NCBI GenBank assembly: GCA_039033795.1
Contig: JBCCBY010000074.1
Coordinates: 1 to 11,475 of the forward strand
Source: Parvularcula sp039033795
GTDB taxonomy: Bacteria; Pseudomonadota; Alphaproteobacteria; Caulobacterales; Parvularculaceae
Length of the DNA stretch: 11,475 nt
Reading direction: 5' to 3'
Made by a program: the position numbers and the translations under genes. The notes beneath the pieces are model-generated. The model searched no databases. It was not told where the DNA came from and worked only from the letters and a program-made list of their open reading frames with translations. Shown here piece after piece: positions 1 through 7,115 of the stretch; position 1 is the stretch's first letter; every line of letters begins with the position of its first letter.

Positions 1-496
1 CGCGCGCCCATTGATCGACATGATCTGGGACCGCGAGGTGGCCGAAGCTCCGCTTGATACGCCGGAACGCAAAGCGGCACTCGACCAACGCCTGCGCGCA
101 CTCCTGAATCGGATCCCCTACGAGAAATTTGACGAGGTGATCGTCACCCACACCTGCCGCGAGGTGGCCGAACTCGAATATTCGATGAAGCTGGTGGAAG
201 GCATCGCCGACGACCCGCTCGTGGGCGAAGAAGCGCCGAGCAAACTCAAGCTCTACACAAGCTGCACCCGCGAGGATCATCCGCATATGGGTCGGGTCAC
301 GGACCTCATCACATCGGGCAAATTGTTTGAGGATCTGGGGGTCCCGAAACTTGATCCCGCCACCGACCGCGCCATGATTTGCGGCTCGATGGAGATGATC
401 AATGACACCAAGGCGCTGATGATCGAGCATGGCCTCAATGAGGGGTCAAACAACGCCCCTGCCGAATTCGTTATCGAAAAAGCCTTCTCGGGCTAA
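1..496 (+). CDS. fpr: Ferredoxin--NADP+ reductase, C-terminal part (5' end outside window)
   Basis: This is the last ~164 residues of a bacterial plant-type ferredoxin/flavodoxin-NADP+ reductase, a cytosolic FAD enzyme that exchanges electrons between NADPH and ferredoxin or flavodoxin. The frame is open from base 2, so the gene starts upstream. Visible NADP-domain hallmarks are the YEKFDEVIVTHTCREVAELEY strand-helix region, the GRVTDLITSGKLFEDLG segment, the DRAMICGSMEM nucleotide-binding loop and the C-terminal EFVIEKAF tail that closes bacterial Fpr proteins. The THTCREVAEL form is the alphaproteobacterial version as I remember it. About 30 residues (MIWDREV to LLNR) precede the YEKF segment where I would expect only a short RDPE-like linker, possibly a lineage-specific insertion. 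The stop at 494-496 is 12 nt before the DUF1499 gene, suggesting co-transcription. Confidence 0.9.
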   Translation, partial: ARPLIDMIWDREVAEAPLDTPERKAALDQRLRALLNRIPYEKFDEVIVTHTCREVAELEYSMKLVEGIADDPLVGEEAPSKLKLYTSCTREDHPHMGRVTDLITSGKLFEDLGVPKLDPATDRAMICGSMEMINDTKALMIEHGLNEGSNNAPAEFVIEKAFSG

Positions 497-508
497 AGAA
501 GGGTTCCT

Positions 509-991
509 GTGTTTCGTCTCCTCGCCATCACACTGTCAGCCGTGCTGATCGGTTGCGCCGGAACACCGGCAACACAAACCATGGAAGATCCTGCCATGCT
601 CGATTTCTCCACTCTCGACGTTCCATCGAGCCCCAACACGTGGGTGATCGCACCGGATGGCTATCTTGAAACAGCCGAGCCCGATGCGGTCGCACCCGTT
701 TTTGCTCAAGATCCTGCGACCGTGTTCGCCACATTGGTCGAGCTTGTGGCGGCGACACCGCGAACCTCCAACATCACGACAGATAGCGAGCTGCGGCAGG
801 TGAGCTACACAGCACGGGTGGCGTTCACCATCTTTCGCGATGACATCGATATCGCCGTTCTCGAGGCAGACGACGGCGGAGCGACCCTGGTTGCCTATTC
901 AAGGAGCAGGGTGGGGTACAGCGACTTTGGGGTGAACGAGAAACGCCTCACCAAATTGGTCGCCAACCTCACCGCTGCATTGAGTTCATAA
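509..991 (+). CDS. DUF1499-family lipoprotein
   Basis: A 160-aa protein of unknown function. It starts at GTG 509, preceded by an AGAAGGG Shine-Dalgarno (about 497-503) just after the fpr stop. Residues 1-15 form a short hydrophobic signal peptide ending in a lipobox, LIGC, with Cys16 as the predicted lipidated residue. The +2 residue is Ala, so no inner-membrane retention signal is seen and outer-membrane sorting is plausible. The mature part matches DUF1499: a PNTW element near residue 42, a helical segment around 68-84, and the hallmark SRSRVGYSDFGVN at 131-143, followed by a final helix. DUF1499 proteins are small, often membrane-attached, and have no established activity. The closeness to fpr suggests shared transcription rather than a shared pathway. 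Confidence 0.85.
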   Translation: MFRLLAITLSAVLIGCAGTPATQTMEDPAMLDFSTLDVPSSPNTWVIAPDGYLETAEPDAVAPVFAQDPATVFATLVELVAATPRTSNITTDSELRQVSYTARVAFTIFRDDIDIAVLEADDGGATLVAYSRSRVGYSDFGVNEKRLTKLVANLTAALSS

Positions 992-1040
992 CCAACCAGC
1001 CTTTGCTGCAGCGCAGTAGACGCCATGGACCGATCACCCC

Positions 1041-2399
1041 ATGGTGCGGGACATGATCCTCCTTGCCATCACCCTTTATGTGCTTGCGCAGCTCGGCATT
1101 GCCGCTTGGGCGGCACGCGGCACCGCCTCTGACGATGACTATCTCGTGGCCGGCCGCAGTTTGGGTCTGTGGCCGGTGGCGATGTCCGTCTTTGCCACCT
1201 GGTTCGCCGCCGAAACGGTGATTGCAACAACAGGAGAAACGGCAAGCCTTGGTTTGGCTGGCGCGAGGGTTGAGCCCTTTGCTTACGGTTTCGGTCTCAT
1301 CGCCCTGGCGCTGGTGGTGGCCTCTAAAATAAGGGCTGGGGGGCACTTCACCCTTGCGGGTTTCCTTGGCGCGCGTTTCGGCCTTCGCGTTGAGCTGGTC
1401 AGCGCCGTCATCATTGCCCTATCGGCGTCCGTCTGGGCCGCAGCGCAGTTCAACGCGCTTGCCGTTCTCATCAGCACCTTGGCGGATCTGCCGTTTCTTG
1501 TTTCTCTGTCGATCGGGACCGTGCTTGTGCTCAGCTACACGTTTGTCGGCGGTCTCAAGGGCGATGTCGCGACCGATGTTGTTCAAGGCGGCGTGATCAT
1601 CCTTGGCCTGACCTTCTTTTTTGCCGTTGTCGTGATGAAAGCCGATGGCGTGACGGGAATTCCTTTAAGCGCGCTGAGTTTTGATGCTGAGGGCGAGTCC
1701 CTGTTCGATAAGCTGGATGTGTGGTTGGTCCCTATTCTCGGCACGCTTGTCGCGCAGGAGGCCATTTCAAGGCTTGTGGGAGCCAAATCGCCAGAGGTGG
1801 CGCGCAACGGAGCGCTGTTGGGCGGCGCAATCTACATCGTGGTGGGTCTCTTACCGGTCGGCATAGGTCTTTTGGGGCCGACCCTTGGCCTCGAGATCGG
1901 AGAAGGCGACGCGTTTTTCTCCAGCCTCGCCGAAGTCGTCTTACCGACTTGGCTATTTGTCGTGATCACGGGGGCTATCCTTTCTGCGATCCTTTCATCA
2001 GTAGACAGCGCATTGCTCGCTGCGTCTGCGCCCATCACCGAAAGCGGAATTCGGCGCGTTTGGCCAGATTTAAGCTCGAAAGATCGTTTAAGAGCGGCAC
2101 GCCTGGCAACGATGGGCGTGGGTCTGTGTGCGGCGATGGTCGCCGCCTCGGGCCAGTCCATCCGCGATATTGTGCTTACAGCATCGGAAGTGTCATCACT
2201 CCTTCTCGTCCCGACACTGATCACCCTTTTCACCCCTCAAAGCGGTCGATGGCCAGCACTCATGGCACTCATCGTTGGTGCAATATCGCTCTTTGGCCTG
2301 CACTGGGTCATGGCGGTGCCAGGAGGGTATTTGCTCACCCTTGCCCTTGGTGCCCTCGCCTATGGGCTCACGGTTCTTGTGCTGAGGTTGAGCAGGTAA
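1041..2399 (+). CDS. Sodium:solute symporter family transporter
   Basis: A 452-aa polytopic inner-membrane protein of the SSS family, which couples solute import to the Na+ gradient. Hydrophobic segments alternate along the whole length (roughly residues 3-23, 43-65, 76-96, 117-149, 152-171, 179-199, 227-245, 256-280, 300-330, 352-372, 378-398, 404-450), consistent with 11-13 helices. Family signatures are the early DDDYLVAGRSLGLWP motif (residues 31-45), FATWFAAETVIATTG (51-65), the GGLKGDVATDVVQGG loop (170-184), and ITGAILSAILSSVDSALLA (309-327), which carries the serines expected at the Na2 site. The substrate cannot be read from sequence. No convincing Shine-Dalgarno precedes ATG 1041; an in-frame stop at 1017 rules out much longer starts, and ATG 1053 is an alternative. 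It converges with serB 41 nt beyond its stop. Confidence 0.88.
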   Translation: MVRDMILLAITLYVLAQLGIAAWAARGTASDDDYLVAGRSLGLWPVAMSVFATWFAAETVIATTGETASLGLAGARVEPFAYGFGLIALALVVASKIRAGGHFTLAGFLGARFGLRVELVSAVIIALSASVWAAAQFNALAVLISTLADLPFLVSLSIGTVLVLSYTFVGGLKGDVATDVVQGGVIILGLTFFFAVVVMKADGVTGIPLSALSFDAEGESLFDKLDVWLVPILGTLVAQEAISRLVGAKSPEVARNGALLGGAIYIVVGLLPVGIGLLGPTLGLEIGEGDAFFSSLAEVVLPTWLFVVITGAILSAILSSVDSALLAASAPITESGIRRVWPDLSSKDRLRAARLATMGVGLCAAMVAASGQSIRDIVLTASEVSSLLLVPTLITLFTPQSGRWPALMALIVGAISLFGLHWVMAVPGGYLLTLALGALAYGLTVLVLRLSR

Positions 2400-2440
2400 A
2401 AACCCATAGACGTGCACCGACGATGGGCAGCAGCCAGTCT

Positions 2441-3310
2441 TTAACTGGCCACGACAAACTCATCACGCCGGTATCCTTGAATATAAAGCAGCGCAGTCAA
2501 ATCCATATAGCGAAGCACCGCATCAGCCGTTTCCATCAGGACTGGCTTGGGCCGAAATCCAACACCAAAGCCAGATGCAGCAATCATCGCCCGGTCGTTG
2601 GCGCCATCCCCCACCGCGATGACATCATCAGTCTTCAAACCATGCTCGCGGCAAAGTGCTTCAAGCCGCTCCGCCTTTGCATTTTGGCCCAAGATCGGCT
2701 CCGCCACCTGACCAGTAAAACGAAAGTCTGTCGAGCGTAACCGGTTCGCAAACACCTCATCAAACCCGACCCGTTCCGCCACCGGGGCGGCAAACATGTC
2801 AAATCCGCCGGTCACCAGTGCTGTCTTCGCACCGTGCGCACGCATCGTCTTTACCAGGGTCTTCGCCCCCGCCGTGATGGTGATCCGCTCACGAAGCACC
2901 GATGCCGCTTTGTCGATCTCATGGCCACGCAGAAGAGCAACACGGGTCTTCAGTGCACTTTCGAAATCGAGCTCTCCGCGCATAGCCCGGTCTGTGATCT
3001 TCGCGACTTCACGCCCGAAGCCAAAGGCATCGGCCAGGACATCGAGGCTTTCTTGCTCGATGATGGTGGCATCCATGTCCGCCAGCAGAAGTTTTTTTCT
3101 GCGGCCCTGTAGCGGCACACAAGCGATATCAAAGCTTGACGATCGCATGTTTTTCGCAACGCCCGGTGCAACACCGGCGGGGAGATGTACCTCGGCGGCA
3201 TCGGGACCAAGGGTGATCATCGGCGCCTTGAGCTTCCACGCGACCGAATCAAGGGCATCAGGCGCCCCTGCGCCCATCACCACAACAGCATGATTGGTCA
3301 CGTCCGGCAT
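2441..3310 (-). CDS. serB: Phosphoserine phosphatase
   Basis: A 289-aa HAD-superfamily phosphatase for the last step of serine synthesis, O-phospho-L-serine to L-serine. Motif I is DMDAT at residues 78-82 (Asp78 nucleophile, Asp80 acid/base); motif II is the Thr of LVTGGF (165-170); the motif III lysine is in QNAKAERL (Lys212); and the Mg2+-binding GDGAND spans 234-239. The family usually has DMDST and LVSGGF, so Ala81 and Thr167 are mild variants. A helical cap (about 85-145, with RAMRGELDFESAL) and a poorly conserved N-terminal ~70 residues complete the usual layout. I chose ATG 3310, two nt after the serA stop, because it fits tight operon coupling. A TTG at 3358 would add 16 residues overlapping serA and is less likely. 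It is the last gene of serC-serA-serB. Confidence 0.93.
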   Translation of the reverse strand: MPDVTNHAVVVMGAGAPDALDSVAWKLKAPMITLGPDAAEVHLPAGVAPGVAKNMRSSSFDIACVPLQGRRKKLLLADMDATIIEQESLDVLADAFGFGREVAKITDRAMRGELDFESALKTRVALLRGHEIDKAASVLRERITITAGAKTLVKTMRAHGAKTALVTGGFDMFAAPVAERVGFDEVFANRLRSTDFRFTGQVAEPILGQNAKAERLEALCREHGLKTDDVIAVGDGANDRAMIAASGFGVGFRPKPVLMETADAVLRYMDLTALLYIQGYRRDEFVVAS

Positions 3311-3312
3311 CC

Positions 3313-4893
3313 TTAAAACCGTAGAAGGACAGCTCGTTTGATGAGCGGAAGCTGACAAATCGATTCAAGAACATCAGTGGTCAGCATTTCATCGACCGCA
3401 ACCAAACTGAGGGCCTCGCCACCAGCCTCGCGCCGACCGAGATTAAAGGTCGCGATATTCACATTGGCTTCACGGAGCTTTTCACCAAGAGCGCCAATCA
3501 TACCCGGCTTATCTTCATTGACCACAAACAGCATATGCTGGTGCACACTTGCTTCCAGACGCACATCCTCAATGCGGACAATCCGGGGTTCACCGCCGAA
3601 AAGAGCGCCGGTGGCCGAAAAGCTCTTACCACCTGCAGTAACCGAAACCGTCAATGTACTGCCAAAGTTAGGGGAGGTCTCCGTTTTCTCTTCGGTGATC
3701 ACAATGCCGCGGTCCTTGGCGATGGACACTGCATTGACCGTGTTCACCGTATCGAGCTGTGTTCGAAGTGCCGAGGAAACGGCGCCCGCCAGAATGGGGC
3801 CCGCCTTCAATTCCGAAATCTGACCTGCAAACCGTACACTGATCTCTGTGATCGCGCTCTCAGAGAGCTGACCCGCAAGACTGCCCAGACGTTCTGCAAG
3901 CGTGATAAAAGGGCGAAGAAGCGGTGCTTCCTCGGCCGTGACCGATGGCATGTTGAGGGCATTCTGGACCGCGCCCGTCAACAGATAGTCGGCGATTTGC
4001 TCAGCGATTTGAATGGCCACGTTCTCTTGTGCCTCTTGCGTTGAGGCACCGAGATGCGGCGTGACCACGACATGATCATGCTCAAACAAAGGATTGTTCG
4101 TGGCGGGCTCTTCTTCAAAAACGTCAAGCGCTGCACCGGCGATGCGACCATCATTGAGCGCGTCCAGAAGAGCCGCCTCGTCAACCAAACCGCCGCGGGC
4201 GCAATTGATCACATAGGCGCCGCGACGGATCACATCGAACGCCTCCTTGCCAAGAATGTTCCGGGTTTTGTCCGTTAGCGGCGTGTGGAGGCTGACAAAA
4301 TCGGCCCGCGTCAGAAGCTCGTTGAGACCAACCAGCTCAACCCCCATCTGCTCGGCTTTTTCCTCGCTCAAGAACGGGTCGAAGGTGATGACCTTCATCT
4401 GAAGCCCCTGGGCGCGGCTTGCAACAATGCCGCCAATGTTGCCTGCACCAATCAGGCCAAGGGTTTTGCCGTAAAGCTCGCGGCCCATGAACTTGGACTT
4501 TTCCCATTTGGACAGCTTGGTCGACGCATCCGCCTGCGGAATACGCCGTGCAACAGCAAACATCATGGCAATTGCGTGTTCGGCAGTGGTGATGGCATTG
4601 CCGAAGGGTGTGTTCATCACGGCGATGCCGTTGGCTGTCGCAGCCTCAATATCAACATTATCAACGCCAATTCCAGCGCGGCCCACCACTTTAAGCTCGG
4701 GCGCAGCGGCAATAATGTCGGCGGTCACTTTGGTGGCCGAACGAATGGCAAGGCCGTGAACATCAGACAGTGCAGCCTTCAATGCCGCAGGGTCCTTGCC
4801 CAAGTCAGGGGCGAAAACCGTTTCGATTTTTCGGGCTTCGAGAATACGGACGGCATCGTCGCCCAGTTTATCGGAAATAAGTACTTTGACCAC
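3313..4893 (-). CDS. serA: D-3-phosphoglycerate dehydrogenase (ACT-domain form)
   Basis: A 526-aa cytosolic NAD+ enzyme that oxidises 3-phosphoglycerate to 3-phosphohydroxypyruvate, the committed step of serine synthesis. Domains in order: the substrate-binding half (1-98, with GRAGIGVDNVDI at 71-82), the Rossmann domain with GAGNIG (149-154), the catalytic trio Arg233 (CARGG), Glu261 or Glu262 (DVFEEEP) and His280 (TPHLGAST), the intervening ASB domain (about 310-445), and a C-terminal ACT domain (about 453-526, HMLFVVNEDKPGMIGALG). The length matches the long type-1 family with ASB and ACT domains, in which the C-terminal region can mediate serine feedback; whether this protein is serine-sensitive is not visible. 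The start is GTG at 4893, with GAAAGAAG upstream as ribosome-binding site. The serC stop is 18 nt upstream. Confidence 0.96.
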   Translation of the reverse strand: MVKVLISDKLGDDAVRILEARKIETVFAPDLGKDPAALKAALSDVHGLAIRSATKVTADIIAAAPELKVVGRAGIGVDNVDIEAATANGIAVMNTPFGNAITTAEHAIAMMFAVARRIPQADASTKLSKWEKSKFMGRELYGKTLGLIGAGNIGGIVASRAQGLQMKVITFDPFLSEEKAEQMGVELVGLNELLTRADFVSLHTPLTDKTRNILGKEAFDVIRRGAYVINCARGGLVDEAALLDALNDGRIAGAALDVFEEEPATNNPLFEHDHVVVTPHLGASTQEAQENVAIQIAEQIADYLLTGAVQNALNMPSVTAEEAPLLRPFITLAERLGSLAGQLSESAITEISVRFAGQISELKAGPILAGAVSSALRTQLDTVNTVNAVSIAKDRGIVITEEKTETSPNFGSTLTVSVTAGGKSFSATGALFGGEPRIVRIEDVRLEASVHQHMLFVVNEDKPGMIGALGEKLREANVNIATFNLGRREAGGEALSLVAVDEMLTTDVLESICQLPLIKRAVLLRF

Positions 4894-4911
4894 GGATGAC
4901 TTCTTTCGTGC

Positions 4912-6060
4912 TTATAGGGATGAAATATCTTGATCGAAGGCCCAATCGAGCCAGGCTGTAAGGCACGCAACATCGGACGCCTCAACCGTCGCGCCGCACC
5001 AAATTCTAAGGCCCGGTGGTGCTGCGCGGTAGCCAGCAATATCAAAAGCCGCCTCTTCTTTCTCGAGGGTCTTGGTCATGCGTTTGATGAAGGCTTGTTG
5101 ATCGTCAATCGAGCGTGACGTCACCCGCGGATCGATGATCTTAAGGCAGACGGACGTGTTCGATCGGATATCTTTGGGCGCCAAGAAGTCAATCCAGTCG
5201 CGCTGCTCAACCCACGCCTCGAGCGCGGCAAGGTTCTGATCAGCTCGTGCTCGCAGGGCCGGAAGACCGCCGAGGCCTTTGGACCAGGTAAGAGCATCGA
5301 TATAGTCTTCGACCGCGAGCATTGACGGTGTGTTGATCGTCTCGCCACGGAAAATACCGTCGTTGAGTTCGCCTTTTTTCTGGAGACGGAAAATCTTGGG
5401 GAGCGGCCATGCTGGCTTGTGGCTGTTGACCCGGTCCACCGCCCGTGGGCCAAGGATCAATATTCCGTGCTGCCCCTCGCCGCCGAGGACCTTTTGCCAA
5501 GAAAAAGTCACGACATCGAGTTTGCTCCAATCAAGATCCTGAGCAAAAGCCGCCGATGTCGCATCGCAAATGGTCAGGCCATCACGATCAGGCGCAATCC
5601 AATCGGCATTCGGCACACGAACACCCGACGTCGTTCCATTCCAGGTAAAAACCACATCATGCGAGGGATCAATCGCCTTCAGATCAGGAATGGCGCCATA
5701 GTCCGCCTGCAAAACCGTGGGTTCGATTTTGAGCTCATCGACGGCGTCCTTGACCCAATCAAGACCGAAACTCTCCCAAGCCGCCACGGTCACGGGTCGG
5801 GGGCCGAGCAAGTTCCACATCGCAATTTCCACCGCGCCCGTGTCCGATGCCGGCACAATGCCGATGAGGTGACTTTCTGGAACGTCCAGCACCTCGCGGG
5901 TGAGAGAAATCGCCTCGGCAAGGCGTGCCTTCCCCAAGGATGAACGATGGGATCGACCAAGGGCCGCAGTGGAGAGGCGCGAGGCCTCCCAACCCGGGCG
6001 TTTTGCGCAGGGACCGGAGGAGAATGACGGCTGAACGGGGCGTTGGGTCGGGCGTTGCAT
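4912..6060 (-). CDS. serC: Phosphoserine aminotransferase (alphaproteobacterial/Methanosarcina type)
   Basis: A 382-aa PLP enzyme that transfers the amino group of glutamate to 3-phosphohydroxypyruvate to give O-phosphoserine. The start region QRPVQPSFSSGPCAKRPGW and the following LGRSHRS segment are typical of the SerC branch shared by Alphaproteobacteria and Methanosarcina, which differs from the E. coli type. The PLP Schiff-base lysine is Lys190 in TFSWQKVLGGEGQHG; the cofactor-ring aspartate is likely Asp166 in TICDATSA; FTWNGTTSGVRVP (138-150) is the other conserved block. ATG 6060 follows an AGAAGCG ribosome-binding site. It is the first gene of the operon, so its leader probably controls all three serine genes. 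Length and motifs are complete. Confidence 0.95.
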   Translation of the reverse strand: MQRPTQRPVQPSFSSGPCAKRPGWEASRLSTAALGRSHRSSLGKARLAEAISLTREVLDVPESHLIGIVPASDTGAVEIAMWNLLGPRPVTVAAWESFGLDWVKDAVDELKIEPTVLQADYGAIPDLKAIDPSHDVVFTWNGTTSGVRVPNADWIAPDRDGLTICDATSAAFAQDLDWSKLDVVTFSWQKVLGGEGQHGILILGPRAVDRVNSHKPAWPLPKIFRLQKKGELNDGIFRGETINTPSMLAVEDYIDALTWSKGLGGLPALRARADQNLAALEAWVEQRDWIDFLAPKDIRSNTSVCLKIIDPRVTSRSIDDQQAFIKRMTKTLEKEEAAFDIAGYRAAPPGLRIWCGATVEASDVACLTAWLDWAFDQDISSL

Positions 6061-6079
6061 AAGGCGCTTCTGGGCAGGG

Positions 6080-6134
6080 TTTTAGATGCAGTGCAAGAGG
6101 TCGCGATGGCGCTGCGCGACGATTATCCCTAAAA
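6080..6134 (-). promoter_or_regulatory. Structured leader upstream of serC, candidate serC-type RNA element
   Basis: In the transcript sense, an outer stem TTTTAG/CTAAAA (plus positions 6129-6134 with 6080-6085) encloses an inner hairpin GTCGCG/CGCGAC (6115-6120 with 6100-6105, 9-nt loop). The outer strand ends about 20 nt before the serC start codon, so folding could affect ribosome access. A conserved serC RNA motif is known from 5' leaders of alphaproteobacterial serC operons; position and general form agree, but I could not align this to the consensus. No T-tract follows, so a transcription-terminating attenuator is not suggested. The base pairing is seen directly; the regulatory role is inferred. 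Confidence 0.4.
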
Positions 6135-6147
6135 GCACGAGCGATGA

Positions 6148-6153
6148 ATTCTA
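6148..6153 (-). promoter_or_regulatory. Possible -10 element of the ser operon
   Basis: TAGAAT on the minus strand matches the sigma-70 -10 consensus at five of six positions. Transcription would start near 6141, just before the structured leader. No good -35 hexamer is seen 16-18 bp upstream, so this rests on the hexamer and its placement only. Confidence 0.22.
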
Positions 6154-6204
6154 TGCCCCCAACGATCGGGTGGGTGAGCCGCATGAATTGCTTGGCAGTG
6201 GAAC

Positions 6205-6213
6205 TGATATAAT
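6205..6213 (+). promoter_or_regulatory. Extended -10 promoter (TGATATAAT)
   Basis: TG-N-TATAAT is an exact extended -10 element. Transcription would start near 6220, 7-9 nt before ATG 6228. No good -35 is present at 17 bp; TTGGCA at 6192 is only 10 bp away. Extended -10 promoters can work without a strong -35. No Shine-Dalgarno fits between the predicted start site and the ATG, so the mRNA would be nearly leaderless. Confidence 0.5.
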
Positions 6214-6227
6214 GAATACCGGTTCCC

Positions 6228-7115
6228 ATGTCGGCTGCGGATGATCATCATACGGCTCCTGTGGGCATCGCTTTGGGACGGCTTGCCGAGGCAGTCAGGC
6301 GATCAAGACTTGGCCGACTTTGGCTGCACCATGAGACCGCGCGGGTTGTCGCCCAGCTCTTCAGTCGAGGCGCCCAACCAATGTCACCAGAAGACTTGTT
6401 GGCCCTCACAGCGAATGCGGGTGAGGGCATGGCGAATGTCGAACAGGCAGCGGCTCGGCGCTTTTGGTTGGAGGCGCTTGGCCATTGGACAAACCCTGAC
6501 CACCTCAATGGTGGATCAACAACCTATACAGAGGTGATCACCGCGCTGCGAAACCTTCGTGTCGGGGGGATCTCTCCGGGCGAACTGGCGTTGCAGGCGC
6601 CCGTTCACATGGGGGCCCTGGTCGATGCTATCCTGCCCAGTGTGAGCTTAGCACTGCCCGCAGAAGACGACGATTTTGATAGCGCCTTCCCGCTTGCGCT
6701 TGCCGCTGCATGCGAGGCTGGTCGGGCGAGGCTGCTGGCCTTGGAGCGCGATTTTGCGCGGTGGCAATCACTTTTACCAAATGCACGATCGGACAGCAGG
6801 CTTGACGACGCGCTCGTGCTTTTGGGGACAGTCCACGCCCTCACCCCGCGCTTTGTGGGAGAAAGCCTTAGCTTGACCAGGCAAGCGTCCGCTCGGCTGT
6901 TACGGCGCCTGGCTGATCTGGGAATTGTCCGCAAAGCCACGAAGCGCAAGCGATGGCTGATTTATCTGGCGGAGAATGCAGCGCCGGCTGCCATGATCCT
7001 TGAAAGCACGAGGGCACCATCAAAGGAAACGGTGATCGATACCGCGCGTGTCGATCGGGTGCTGGAGGAAGCGTATGCCGCCCTCGACCGAGCCACGCGA
7101 AGGGATCAGACTTAA
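6228..7115 (+). CDS. Unrecognised protein with probable C-terminal winged-helix/HTH domain
   Basis: A 295-aa soluble protein with no signal peptide or membrane segment. The N-terminal half is helical; residues about 18-65 (LGRLAEAVRRSRLGRLWL then SPEDLLAL) loosely recall the rhizobial plasmid DUF1612/RHE_PE00001 family. Residues about 205-245 (ALTPRFVGESLSLTRQASARLLRRLADLGIVRKATKRKRWLIYL) read as a winged helix: a recognition helix after SLTRQAS, then a basic wing ending in a hydrophobic strand. Those families carry a similar C-terminal HTH, but the resemblance is from memory. ATG 6228 lacks a Shine-Dalgarno but sits right after an exact extended -10. The gene lies between the ser operon and parB, divergent from the former and tail to tail with the latter. 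A DNA-binding regulator is the likeliest role; the function is unknown. Confidence 0.7.
   Translation: MSAADDHHTAPVGIALGRLAEAVRRSRLGRLWLHHETARVVAQLFSRGAQPMSPEDLLALTANAGEGMANVEQAAARRFWLEALGHWTNPDHLNGGSTTYTEVITALRNLRVGGISPGELALQAPVHMGALVDAILPSVSLALPAEDDDFDSAFPLALAAACEAGRARLLALERDFARWQSLLPNARSDSRLDDALVLLGTVHALTPRFVGESLSLTRQASARLLRRLADLGIVRKATKRKRWLIYLAENAAPAAMILESTRAPSKETVIDTARVDRVLEEAYAALDRATRRDQT

Noticed and set aside
2412..2418. GTGCACC half-site in the symporter-serB gap, considered as a third parS copy
   Set aside because: It lacks the second GTGCAC arm; isolated six-mers also occur at about 3541.
2433..2449. Stem GCCAGT-CTTTA-ACTGGC at the convergent ends of the symporter and serB genes, considered as a terminator
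   Set aside because: The stem is only 6 bp, overlaps the serB stop codon, and no T-tract follows on either strand.
1721..2740. A 339-codon rightward open frame across the end of the symporter and into serB
   Set aside because: It runs out of frame through two well-supported genes, is rich in Arg, His and Ser as expected of a shadow frame, and resembles no family.
3311..3358. TTG start at 3358 for serB
   Set aside because: It would overlap serA by 46 nt with a rare start codon; ATG 3310 gives a 2-nt gap and normal family length.
5759..6229. A 156-codon leftward open frame overlapping the serC start and the intergenic region
   Set aside because: It is out of frame with serC, has no ribosome-binding site and no recognisable domain.
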